12,292 nt of DNA, taken from positions 1 to 12,292 of the forward strand of contig DAOTIG010000106.1 in assembly GCA_035448065.1 (NCBI GenBank), given 5' to 3'. The notes beneath the pieces were generated by a model that saw only the letters and a list, made by a program, of their open reading frames with translations, was not told where the DNA came from and did no database searches. Positions 1-6,613 of the stretch are shown piece by piece. The position numbers were made by a program, and so were the translations under genes. Source of the stretch: Phosphoribacter sp035448065 (GTDB lineage Bacteria > Actinomycetota > Actinomycetes > Actinomycetales > Dermatophilaceae). Every line of letters begins with the position of its first letter. The first letter of the stretch is position 1.

Positions 1-352
1 GGCACAGCTTGATCCCGTTGTACTGCGCCGGGTTGTGGCTGGCGGTGAACATCGCTCCGGGTCGGTCCAGCGCGCCGCTCGCGTAATAGAGCTGGTCGGT
101 GGAGGCCAGCCCGATGATGAGGACGTCGATGCCGTGGGCCGCCACCCCCTCGGCGAAGGCGCGGGAGAGCTCCGGGGAGCTCGGCCGCATGTCGTGGCCG
201 ACGACCACTCCGGCAGCGCGATCAGGCCCGGCCACGACCTGGGCGAAGGCCGATCCGAGGGCCCTGGCGACGTCGGAGTTGACCTGCTCAGGGACCAGAC
301 CGCGCACGTCGTAGGCCTTGACGACGTCGGCGAGGTGGACGTGCTTGCTCAT
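1..352 (-). CDS. manB: Phosphomannomutase/phosphoglucomutase, N-terminal part (runs off the left edge)
   Basis: The 117 visible residues are the start of an alpha-D-phosphohexomutase, a cytoplasmic enzyme that interconverts hexose 6-phosphate and 1-phosphate and supplies mannose-1-phosphate for GDP-mannose and envelope glycans. What shows this is KAYDVRG at residues 12-18, the VVVGHDMRPSSPEL substrate-binding stretch at 50-62, and the active-site loop TASHNP at 103-108, in which Ser105 is the phosphoserine. The ATG at 352-350 is chosen because the family normally begins about ten residues before K-A-Y-D-x-R-G. A TAGGCT box lies 8 nt upstream, so the transcript is probably leaderless. DUF3499 lies 50 bp upstream in the same direction, as in mycobacteria (pmmA, Rv3257c). 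The family is certain. Whether mannose or glucose phosphate is preferred cannot be read from the N-terminus. Confidence 0.93.
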   Translation of the reverse strand, partial: MSKHVHLADVVKAYDVRGLVPEQVNSDVARALGSAFAQVVAGPDRAAGVVVGHDMRPSSPELSRAFAEGVAAHGIDVLIIGLASTDQLYYASGALDRPGAMFTASHNPAQYNGIKLC

Positions 353-360
353 GATCGACG

Positions 361-366
361 AGCCTA
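361..366 (-). promoter_or_regulatory. Probable -10 box for manB
   Basis: TAGGCT on the minus strand ends 8 nt before the manB ATG. This spacing would place the transcription start at or within a base or two of the start codon. No Shine-Dalgarno sequence is visible. Confidence 0.45.
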
Positions 367-402
367 GCCGGGTGGGACCGGATCGCGTTCCCCGCGCGAC
401 TG

Positions 403-762
403 TCACGGACTGCGCAGCGCCCGCAGGTGTCCTCGGCGGACACCGTCGACGGTCGCCACGGGCGCGGCATCAGGAGCACTGCCGCGGCGGGGCCGGGCGG
501 CCTCGCGGACCGCGTCGGCGAGCGCGAGCAGGTCGTCGGTCGAGGGTGCCGGTGGCGTCGGGTCGAAGGTCAGCCGGACGACTTCCCAGCCCCGTGGGGC
601 GGTGAGCCGCTCGGCATGCCCGACGCACAGGTCGTAGGTATGCGGCTCGGCCGCGGTCGCCAGCGGTCCGAGAACGGCAGTCTGGTCGGCGTAGACATAG
701 GTCAGCGTCGCGACCGCCGGCCGCGCACAGCCCGTCTTTGAGCACTGCCGAGGGACGTCCAC
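403..762 (-). CDS. DUF3499 family zinc-ribbon protein
   Basis: This 119-residue protein matches the actinobacterial DUF3499 family. The core CSKTGCARPAVATLTYVYAD is followed by TAVLGPLATAAEPHTYDLC and HAERLTAPRGWEVVRL. Cys7, Cys12, Cys46 and His49 are spaced like a small zinc ribbon, which is an inference. The C-terminal ~45 residues are low-complexity and poorly conserved. Its function is unknown. It sits upstream of manB and diverges from the metallopeptidase-like gene, the same neighbours as Rv3258c in M. tuberculosis. The GTG at 762 is chosen because a TAGAGT box stands exactly 7 nt before it, so the message is probably leaderless, and because family members begin just before the first cysteine. 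The reading frame stays open upstream to 1236, but that part is antisense to the neighbouring gene and is not family sequence. Confidence 0.9.
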   Translation of the reverse strand: MDVPRQCSKTGCARPAVATLTYVYADQTAVLGPLATAAEPHTYDLCVGHAERLTAPRGWEVVRLTFDPTPPAPSTDDLLALADAVREAARPRRGSAPDAAPVATVDGVRRGHLRALRSP

Positions 763-769
763 GAGAGGC

Positions 770-775
770 ACTCTA
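770..775 (-). promoter_or_regulatory. Probable -10 box for the DUF3499 gene
   Basis: TAGAGT on the minus strand lies 7 nt before the GTG start at 762. The same hexamer at the same distance precedes scoA. This supports leaderless initiation and fixes the start codon. Confidence 0.55.
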
Positions 776-842
776 GGTGGTCGAGGGCGCCGCGCCCCGG
801 TGGCGCGCCGCCCGGGCGCGACTGGTCTGCCGTCCATCGGGC

Positions 843-848
843 TACGCT
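843..848 (+). promoter_or_regulatory. Probable -10 box for the metallopeptidase-like gene
   Basis: TACGCT fits TANNNT and lies 7 nt before the GTG at 856. It faces away from the DUF3499 -10 box, making the 93-bp spacer a compact divergent promoter region. Confidence 0.5.
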
Positions 849-855
849 CGTCGTC

Positions 856-1293
856 GTGACCTCCTGGTATGCCGCGCAGGCGCCGCGCCGCACCCGGCGC
901 AACCGGCACGGCCGGGGTCTGCGTGGGCCTCTCGCCTGGCCCCCGGTGCCGGTCATGACCACCCGGGCGATGCGCTTCGACGACCTGGTCATCGAGGCCG
1001 CCGAGCGGATTGAGCGGGCCTGGGGCCGACCGCTGCCGGAGTTCGAGCTCGGGGTCGAGGAGGTGCCACCGAGCGACCCGGCCCCGTGGGAGCACGAGGA
1101 GGTGCCCCTCGGCCGCCTCTTCGCCGCGCAGGGCCGCGACCCTGCGCGCATCGTCATCTACCGCCGCCCGGTGGAGACCCGAGCGGACGGGCCGGCCGAC
1201 CTGGCCGAGCTGGTCGCCGAGGTCGTCACCGAGCAAGTCGCCGCGCTGTTGGGGGTCTCACCCGAGGACCTCGACCCCCGATTCGACGATTAG
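856..1293 (+). CDS. Metallopeptidase-family (zincin-like, DUF1025) protein lacking the HExxH histidines
   Basis: This 145-residue protein belongs to the metallopeptidase-like family (PF06262/DUF1025) represented by Rv3259. The N-terminus has a very basic stretch, RRTRRNRHGRGLRGPL (residues 11-26), followed by MRFDDLVIEAAERIERAWGRPLPEFELGVEEVP (39-71) and the strand RIVIYRRPVE (98-107). Where family members with an intact active site carry H-E-x-x-H, this one reads T125-E126-Q-V-A129. The glutamate is kept and both zinc-binding histidines are gone, so proteolysis is unlikely. My recollection is that the mycobacterial homologue is similarly degenerate. The protein ends in DPRFDD. The GTG start is supported by a -10 box 7 nt upstream and by the DUF3499 promoter pointing the other way. 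It converges on the DUF5719 gene with a 59-bp gap. The role is unknown. Confidence 0.87.
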   Translation: MTSWYAAQAPRRTRRNRHGRGLRGPLAWPPVPVMTTRAMRFDDLVIEAAERIERAWGRPLPEFELGVEEVPPSDPAPWEHEEVPLGRLFAAQGRDPARIVIYRRPVETRADGPADLAELVAEVVTEQVAALLGVSPEDLDPRFDD

Positions 1294-1352
1294 GTCCCCT
1301 GCGAGCACGGTCGACGTCCGACCGGCCGCTCTCGGTCGACTCGCTCGATCCG

Positions 1353-2807
1353 TCAGCGACGCACCTCGGCGACCGGCACGTCGGTGGTCGTGAGCACTGC
1401 CGGGGGAAGCGCCCAAGCCGACAACAGCGGGCCGGCCGACCCCCCGGCCTCGACGGAGACGCCGGCTCGGACCTGACTGGAGTCCGGCGCGACCCATACC
1501 GCAGCGGCATCGCCGAGGTCCACGGCCACGGCCGCATCGGCTGCCCCCGAGACCCGCTGACTGCTGGGCGCGCCGGTTGCCCCGACGACGTGGACGGTGG
1601 CCGACCACGAGGTCGCCGCGCCGGTGACGACCAAGGTGGAGCGGGTTCCGGCGGGCAGCGGCGTTCCGCCGAGCGCCCCCAGGGGCGCGGCCGATCCGAT
1701 CCAAGCCAGATCCGAGGGCACCCCAGCGGCCCGGCGCTCGACGAGGACGGCGGAGACGACCGGTCGGTCGGCCCGAACCTGGACGGCGTAGGCACCGGCC
1801 GGGATGCCGTTGAGCGTGACGTCGCGGGTCGTCCGGGCCGGCACTCGCACGACCGAGTCGGCAGGCAGCGGGGTGGGGCCCTCCGGGGTGAGCACGGAGA
1901 GCTGAACGACCGCCTCCCCGTCACCGGGCACCGCGATCCGGACCCGTCCGGCGCCGGACAGCACGGCGATCGGCACGACCTGCAGGGTCGAGGGGGGTTC
2001 GCTCGTCGTGGCGTCGTCCCGTCCGCGGGAGGTCGTGCCCTCGATCCACCCGTCCTCGAGGACCGCGCTGATCTGCCCACCGGTGGCGACGACATGGACC
2101 ATCGGCGCCGCATCCTGAGGGGCGATCCCGTCGAGCAGCATCGCCACCCGGCCGTGCGGAGGGACGGCCACCCGCGCGCCGCCGCTCACGGGCAGCCGGC
2201 CCTTGGCCCCGAAGACCTCGACGTCCACCGTGACCGCGTTGGCTCCGGGGTTGGCGACGAGGAGCCGCTCGCGACGGGTCGTCTCGGATCCGCCGGCCAG
2301 CAGCCAGGCCTCTGCCCGAGGGGTGAGGCAGGGTGTCGCACCAAGTCCGCGATCCGGCCCGTCGCCGACGAGGGAGGTCTGCAGCGCCGCGGTGCCTGGC
2401 GCGAGGGCGCCCCTGGCCACCACCTGGCCCACCACGGGCCCGGCGAGCGGAGCGGTCACCGGTCGGCCCCGCTCGGTCGCGGCGCCGGCCGGCGTGCCGG
2501 CGACCGTGAGCGTCAGCTCTCCCGGCTCGGAGCCACGGACTGCCAGGGCCTGCTCGGGGGCGGTGACCGCGGTCATCGTCGACGTGCCGACCACCGGCGG
2601 CACACCGGTCACGCCTTGGGTCTCAGGCCCGGGGCAGGCGAGCAGCACCTGCCGCGCGGGCACGACCGCCGGGGCGGGCCGAGCGGCTGCTGCCACGGTG
2701 CTGCCGACCGCGATCTCGTCGGGCAGCTGCCCCGCGCCGGAGAGCACCGCGGCGACGGCACCGACGGCGAGGGTGCCACGCAGCGCGGTCGCGACGCGGG
2801 GCCTCAT
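1353..2807 (-). CDS. Exported or membrane-anchored DUF5719-like protein
   Basis: This 484-residue protein starts with a short basic end (MRPRVATALR) and a hydrophobic segment at about residues 11-28, which looks like a signal peptide or membrane anchor. The rest is rich in Val, Ala, Gly, Thr and Pro, with stretches such as RLLVANPGANAVTVDVEVFGAKG (181-203) that suggest repeated beta-sandwich modules outside the membrane. Only two cysteines exist (58 and 160), so a disulfide is possible. It resembles the DUF5719 proteins that accompany large glycosyltransferases in actinomycetes. The family call is from memory of that context and is moderate. The ATG at 2807 overlaps the glycosyltransferase stop (ATGA), implying translational coupling and a shared task at the envelope. 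An alternative ATG 20 codons further upstream lies inside the glycosyltransferase gene and would spoil the signal sequence. Confidence 0.8.
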   Translation of the reverse strand: MRPRVATALRGTLAVGAVAAVLSGAGQLPDEIAVGSTVAAAARPAPAVVPARQVLLACPGPETQGVTGVPPVVGTSTMTAVTAPEQALAVRGSEPGELTLTVAGTPAGAATERGRPVTAPLAGPVVGQVVARGALAPGTAALQTSLVGDGPDRGLGATPCLTPRAEAWLLAGGSETTRRERLLVANPGANAVTVDVEVFGAKGRLPVSGGARVAVPPHGRVAMLLDGIAPQDAAPMVHVVATGGQISAVLEDGWIEGTTSRGRDDATTSEPPSTLQVVPIAVLSGAGRVRIAVPGDGEAVVQLSVLTPEGPTPLPADSVVRVPARTTRDVTLNGIPAGAYAVQVRADRPVVSAVLVERRAAGVPSDLAWIGSAAPLGALGGTPLPAGTRSTLVVTGAATSWSATVHVVGATGAPSSQRVSGAADAAVAVDLGDAAAVWVAPDSSQVRAGVSVEAGGSAGPLLSAWALPPAVLTTTDVPVAEVRR

Positions 2808-5800
2808 CGGACCCGCCGGGAGCGTCGATTGCCGAAGGGCACGGCGAGGAAGACCATGACGATCCACGCGGCGATGCTGGCCATCAGCCAGCGCGGATGG
2901 GTCGGGGGCAGGTCGATGACCAGCCGGCCACCGGCGGCGGGCACCTCATAGCTGGGCAACGCCGCACCGGCAACCTGCACCAGGGGCACGCCGTCGACGC
3001 GGACGGTGGCCCGGCCGGCCCAGTCCGACGACTCGGCGACGACCAGGTGGCGGCCCGGCGAGCCGGCCGGGATCGACGCGGACGTCGCCGCATGCGCCCC
3101 CAGGACCGGGATGGTCGCGATCGCGGCCCCCTTCTGGTCGACGAGTCGCAGTCGTGCGGCGGGCAGCGCCACGCTCGGGTCGAGCGCTGAGGGGCGGGAC
3201 TGGACCCGCCACAGGGTCGTGTCGCCGGTCGTGCCCAGCCGGGTCAACCCTGGGGTGGCGTCGAGGGTCCGGAGCAGGGGCGCCCCAGCGACGCCCCGAA
3301 CGGTGACGAAGCCGATGCCCAGCTCGGCCAGCCGGGTGCCGTTGCCGTTGAGCGAGGCATCGGCTCCCGAGGCCAAGGACGCAACGACCTCGCCGACACC
3401 CGGATCAGTGACGGTGTCCGTGCGGGCAAGGGAGCGCACCGGCGGGCCGGGCTCGGCACCGACGAGCTCCCATTTGACGAGGTCGGCAGTCGGGGTGAGA
3501 GCCAACAGCCGGTTGGCCTCCGGCCCGCGCGCCTGATCGAGCGCCACCGCGGGCACGGTGCCGCGCTCGACGGCGAGCTCGCGGCCGAGACCGACCCAGC
3601 CGGCGAGCCCGGCTCCGGCGCACACGGTGGCCGCGACCAGGACCACCGCCCCGACGGCCATCGACCGGTGCGGCCACCACGCGGTGGGGCGGCGCACCAT
3701 CCGCTCGATGCCACGAGCCCCGAGCAGCGCGAGCCCCAGCAGGCCGAGGACCGACAGCTGGGCCCCCACCCCGGGCCACGGGGTCGCCGGCTGCAGCGAG
3801 CCGTCGCCGGCGACGATCGATCCCACGACGAGACGCCCTGCGACCAGCGACCAGCCCAGCCCGAGCACGGCGAGCAGGGCCAACGATCCGGTCGCGACCG
3901 CCCCGCCGCGGCTGGTGGGACGGCGCAGCACGGCGGGCAGCGCCGCGAGCAGCACGGCGCCGGTCAGCCAGAGTCGCGGCCCGACGGCACCGTCGGGATG
4001 GCCGAGGGCGAGCTGGGCGACCGGGATGGCCTCGGCCCGCTGCGGGGCCAGCAGCCCGGCCGTCGCGATCAGCTCAAGCGGGGCGGCGAGCCGAGCGGCG
4101 AGCGCGGGACCGTGCAGGGCCAGCGGTGCGGCCAGCAGCAGCAGTCCCCGGGCACGTCGCGCACCGCCGGGACCGACGAGGACCAGCGCGACCGCGGCGA
4201 CGACGATCGGGACGAGCAGGATCGGCTCGAGGATGCCCAACGCCGCCGCGCCGAGGGCGGCGGCGGCCGTGCCGGTGAAGCTGCCCTGGCTGGTGGCCGC
4301 CCGAGCGATGCCGGCCGCGACGAGCGGCAGCAGCACGTGCGCGAGCACGGCGGTGACCCGGCCATGGTCGATCGCGGCGACGAGAGCACCGGAGGCACCC
4401 CACGCGAGCGCAGCGAAGGCGCGTGGCCACCGCGACCGGGTGATGACGCGGCCGGCGAGATAGGCAGTGACGGTGGCCAGCGGCATACCGGCCACCACGA
4501 CCCAGGCGATGGCCACGGAGGCCGGCGAGCGTCCCTCGGCGATCCACGGTGCGCGCTCGGCCAGCCAGCTGACGGCCGCGAGCAGCGCGACCTGCGGACC
4601 GACGTCAACGCCCGTGCCGAGGCCGGCGCCGTGCCACCCGTCGCGCACGGTGTGCCAGAGGCCGGCGGCATCGGTGGTGACCCGGCCCAGCTCGCCGCCG
4701 ACGAGTCCGCCGCCCTGGGCGTCGAGCAGGCCGGAGCGCAGCGGGCCGCGGAAGCCCACCAGGGCGGCGGCGGTCGCCAGCGCGGCGGCCAGGACGGCGG
4801 GGTGGGTGGCGATCCGCTGCGGCAGCGAGGCGGACAGCACCGACAGGTCCTCGGCCTCCTCGGCGACGGGTCCGCTCTCGACCGCCGCGGGGTCGAGGAC
4901 CTCGGTGCGGTCCCGATCAGGCGTCAGGGCATCGAGAACCTGGTCGACGGTATGCCGCGCCGACTCAGCGGTCGTGACGAAGAGGGTGGCCAGGTCGCGC
5001 CGGTGCACCGAGCGCCGGCCGCGGAAGCGCCAGCGCGCCCGCAGCGTGGCAAGGGGGTGGGCCAAGGCGGACAGGTCTCCCAGCTCGACCCAGGCGTGCG
5101 CCGGTCGCTTGAGCAGCAGCAGCACGAGGGCGGAGAGCACGGAGCCGAGCGCGATGCGCAGGGCGAGCAGCGGCATGGCGAGCGGCGCGCAGCGGGCCAG
5201 CGCCACCCGGCGCGCCGCGGCTCGCTCGTCACGCAGGGTCGCCAGTCGGGGTCGGGCGTCGTCGAGCCGGCCCTCGCGGGCGATGCGGGCCGAGGGCACG
5301 ACGACCACCCGCTCACCCGCGAGCTGGGCCCGCCAGCCGAGATCGAGAGCGGCGGCGCTCGTCGGAACCGCGGGCTCGATGCCGCCGGCCGCGGCATACA
5401 GGCCACGACGCACGAGCATTCCCGGCAGGCCGACGGCGAGGACGTCGGTGCGGGGGTCGTACTGCCCTTGGTCCTGCTCGCCGGGGGCTGGCGCGACGAC
5501 CCGACGCCCGGTGCGGGTGAGCAGGTGACCGACGTCGAGCAAGCGGCGGCCGTCCTCGGCGGCGACGACCTTGGGTCCGACGATGCCGACCGACGGCGAG
5601 CGGCGGACCGCGCCGACGAGGCGGGCGAGGGCGTCCTCGGCCGGACGGGCGTCGGCCGGCAGCAGCCAGAGCCACTCCGCCTCGGGATCGGCCGGCGGGT
5701 CGAGTGGGTCGAGCCGGTCGACCGCGGCGGCGAGCACGACGGCGAGATCGGCGTCGGGGACGGGCACGGCGAGGACCCGACGGTCCGGCACGGTGGCGAC

Positions 5801-6076
5801 GAGCGACTCGTCGGCGAGCAGCGCCTCGGCTGCTGCGAGCCCGCTGGACCCGGTGACCAGGACGAGTCGGTCCGGTGGCCGCACCTGGGCGGCGACCGAG
5901 GCGAGCGCTGCCGCAACGCTCGGCTCACCGGCAGCGCCGACCGAGACGAGCGCGGTGACCACCGGCAGGGGTCGGGGGGCGGACCGGGCTCGAACCGAGG
6001 TGGGTGGGTGAGGGGTGGGGTCGCCGGATGCGCCGGGCGTGGAGGCCGCGGCACCGGGGGTGGTCAGCGTGGTCAC
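2804..6076 (-). CDS. Large multi-pass membrane glycosyltransferase, GT2-type N-terminus
   Basis: This 1090-residue protein has a GT-A-like domain at about residues 38-290: VVTALVSVGAAGEPSVAAALASVAAQ, then WLWLLPADARP (135-145), GIVGPKV (164-170) and DLGWRAQLAGERVVVVPSARIAREG (245-269). It is followed by roughly a dozen hydrophobic segments between about 296 and 820, a soluble, probably extracytoplasmic stretch, and a last membrane helix near the C-terminus (MASIAAWIVMVFLAVPF) with a basic tail. It probably moves a sugar for cell-envelope glycan synthesis, but donor and acceptor are unknown. The acidic motifs look weak: P140-A-D142 stands where relatives have an H-D-D-type motif, and the residues before DLGWR are SAAAL rather than acidic. 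The GTG start at 6076 has no clear ribosome site, and the first 35 residues are low-complexity. It lies 40 bp behind whiB and overlaps the DUF5719-like gene. Confidence 0.85.
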   Translation of the reverse strand: MTTLTTPGAAASTPGASGDPTPHPPTSVRARSAPRPLPVVTALVSVGAAGEPSVAAALASVAAQVRPPDRLVLVTGSSGLAAAEALLADESLVATVPDRRVLAVPVPDADLAVVLAAAVDRLDPLDPPADPEAEWLWLLPADARPAEDALARLVGAVRRSPSVGIVGPKVVAAEDGRRLLDVGHLLTRTGRRVVAPAPGEQDQGQYDPRTDVLAVGLPGMLVRRGLYAAAGGIEPAVPTSAAALDLGWRAQLAGERVVVVPSARIAREGRLDDARPRLATLRDERAAARRVALARCAPLAMPLLALRIALGSVLSALVLLLLKRPAHAWVELGDLSALAHPLATLRARWRFRGRRSVHRRDLATLFVTTAESARHTVDQVLDALTPDRDRTEVLDPAAVESGPVAEEAEDLSVLSASLPQRIATHPAVLAAALATAAALVGFRGPLRSGLLDAQGGGLVGGELGRVTTDAAGLWHTVRDGWHGAGLGTGVDVGPQVALLAAVSWLAERAPWIAEGRSPASVAIAWVVVAGMPLATVTAYLAGRVITRSRWPRAFAALAWGASGALVAAIDHGRVTAVLAHVLLPLVAAGIARAATSQGSFTGTAAAALGAAALGILEPILLVPIVVAAVALVLVGPGGARRARGLLLLAAPLALHGPALAARLAAPLELIATAGLLAPQRAEAIPVAQLALGHPDGAVGPRLWLTGAVLLAALPAVLRRPTSRGGAVATGSLALLAVLGLGWSLVAGRLVVGSIVAGDGSLQPATPWPGVGAQLSVLGLLGLALLGARGIERMVRRPTAWWPHRSMAVGAVVLVAATVCAGAGLAGWVGLGRELAVERGTVPAVALDQARGPEANRLLALTPTADLVKWELVGAEPGPPVRSLARTDTVTDPGVGEVVASLASGADASLNGNGTRLAELGIGFVTVRGVAGAPLLRTLDATPGLTRLGTTGDTTLWRVQSRPSALDPSVALPAARLRLVDQKGAAIATIPVLGAHAATSASIPAGSPGRHLVVAESSDWAGRATVRVDGVPLVQVAGAALPSYEVPAAGGRLVIDLPPTHPRWLMASIAAWIVMVFLAVPFGNRRSRRVR

Positions 6077-6093
6077 CGAGATCGTCGGTCGAG

Positions 6094-6114
6094 CGGGCGG
6101 CGCGAGCCGTCCCG
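6094..6114 (-). terminator. Hairpin between whiB and the glycosyltransferase gene
   Basis: An inverted repeat can form eight G-C pairs with one bulged base and a four-base loop (GCGA on the plus strand). It begins 2 bases after the whiB stop. There is no T-run, so it could be an intrinsic terminator of the GC-rich type, an attenuator that lowers read-through into the glycosyltransferase, or an mRNA end stabiliser. Confidence 0.35.
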
Positions 6115-6116
6115 AC

Positions 6117-6374
6117 TCAGACCGCTCGCTTCTTCAGCTTGCGGCGCTCGCGCTCGGAGAGCCCGCCCCAGATGCCGAAGCGCTCGTCGTTGGCCAGGGC
6201 GTAGTCGAGGCACTCGGCGCGCACCTCGCAGCCGACGCAGACCTTCTTCGCCTCGCGGGTCGAGCCGCCCTTCTCCGGGAAGAACGCCTCCGGGTCGGTC
6301 TGGGCACAGAGGGAGCGCTCCTGCCAGCTGAGCTCGCCCTCGGGCTCCATCGCCACCAACACCAACTCGTGCAC
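6117..6374 (-). CDS. whiB2: WhiB-family [4Fe-4S] transcriptional regulator (WhiB2 / Streptomyces WhiB type)
   Basis: This 85-residue protein is a near-textbook WhiB2-type regulator, tied in actinomycetes to septation and cell division, and to sporulation together with WhiA in Streptomyces. The four cluster-binding cysteines are Cys23, Cys46, Cys49 and Cys55 (C-x22-C-x2-C-x5-C). SLCAQTDPEAFFPEKGGSTREAKKVC covers 21-46. The GIWGG turn is at 67-71 and is followed by the basic DNA-contact tail ERERRKLKKRAV. The GTG at 6374 is chosen over upstream starts because AGGAGG lies 4 nt before it and because the resulting length matches Streptomyces WhiB (87) and Rv3260c (89). The gene diverges from cofD, as in M. 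tuberculosis. A sigma-70-like promoter about 120 nt upstream carries a palindrome and suggests transcriptional control. Confidence 0.96.
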   Translation of the reverse strand: MHELVLVAMEPEGELSWQERSLCAQTDPEAFFPEKGGSTREAKKVCVGCEVRAECLDYALANDERFGIWGGLSERERRKLKKRAV

Positions 6375-6378
6375 GTCG

Positions 6379-6384
6379 CCTCCT
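6379..6384 (-). promoter_or_regulatory. Ribosome binding site of whiB
   Basis: A perfect AGGAGG on the minus strand lies 4 nt before the GTG at 6374. It decides the whiB start. It is the clearest Shine-Dalgarno site in front of a transcription unit's first gene in this window, the others being mostly leaderless. Confidence 0.8.
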
Positions 6385-6481
6385 CGACCCGTGGCCGGCA
6401 CCCACCCGTGCCTTGTCGCCATGTCATTCACGCTGGTCAACCATGTCTCCACCAGGTCGCCCCGGCGGCCCCCCGACTGCC

Positions 6482-6527
6482 ACGAAACGACAACACTGGA
6501 ATTACACGCGTGTCATACACGTTTCGT
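6482..6527. promoter_or_regulatory. Nested palindromes in the whiB promoter (candidate operator)
   Basis: ACACGCGTGT (6504-6513) is a perfect palindrome and extends to T-n-ACACGCGTGT-n-A (6502-6515). It lies inside a second perfect 8-bp inverted repeat, ACGAAACG (6482-6489) and CGTTTCGT (6520-6527). The inner palindrome covers the -10 and the spacer of the whiB promoter. Its half-sites TnACnC/GnGTnA resemble a BldD box with one extra central base. GTGTC at 6510-6514 is the WhiA word GACAC on the other strand. Which protein binds is inference. Confidence 0.5.
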
Positions 6528-6530
6528 CAA
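6501..6530 (-). promoter_or_regulatory. whiB promoter, -35 TTGACG and -10 TGTAAT
   Basis: On the minus strand, TTGACG (6530-6525) and TGTAAT (6506-6501) each match five of six sigma-70 consensus bases with an 18-bp spacer. Transcription would start near 6494, giving a leader of about 120 nt before the whiB GTG. This is the most AT-rich part of the window. The 239-bp spacer between whiB and cofD holds nothing else I recognise apart from the cofD -10 box. Confidence 0.55.
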
Positions 6531-6569
6531 GCCGCGATCTGATATTCGCGAGATCCGGCCGCCCCGGGG

Positions 6570-6575
6570 TAGGGT
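6570..6575 (+). promoter_or_regulatory. Probable -10 box for cofD-cofE
   Basis: TAGGGT lies 38 nt before the cofD ATG, which would give a 5' leader of about 32 nt. No convincing -35 is seen. Confidence 0.4.
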
Positions 6576-6613
6576 GCACGACCCCACCGGCGGATCGCTG
6601 CCAGACTCTCCCC

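Noticed and set aside
44..50. GGTGAAC word (half of a PHO box) in manB
   Set aside because: There is no second unit 11 bp away on either side, and it is within a conserved coding segment (FTASHN).
763..1236. Upstream extension of the DUF3499 frame to a 277-residue protein
   Set aside because: The extension is antisense to the metallopeptidase-like gene and has no family similarity. A -10 box 7 nt before GTG 762 supports the short form.
1294..1352. Possible terminator between the convergent metallopeptidase-like and DUF5719-like genes
   Set aside because: Only short imperfect inverted repeats around GTCGAC are present; no convincing stem-loop.
1086..2951. Open frame of 621 codons on the plus strand opposite the DUF5719-like gene
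   Set aside because: Low-complexity Arg/Gly-rich product. It conflicts with the coupled minus-strand genes and overlaps the end of the metallopeptidase-like gene in another frame.
3668..6331. Open frame of 887 codons on the plus strand opposite the glycosyltransferase
   Set aside because: Its product is a low-complexity Gly/Arg/Asp/Gln-rich string typical of the antisense frame of a GC-rich gene. The minus-strand product has clear membrane segments and glycosyltransferase motifs.
6375..6452. Upstream ATG for whiB giving 111 residues
   Set aside because: The GTG at 6374 has a perfect AGGAGG at good spacing and yields the normal family length.
6413..6613. Upstream start of cofD giving 390 residues
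   Set aside because: It would place the whiB promoter inside coding sequence. CofD proteins begin just before AGGVGGA, which fits ATG 6614.
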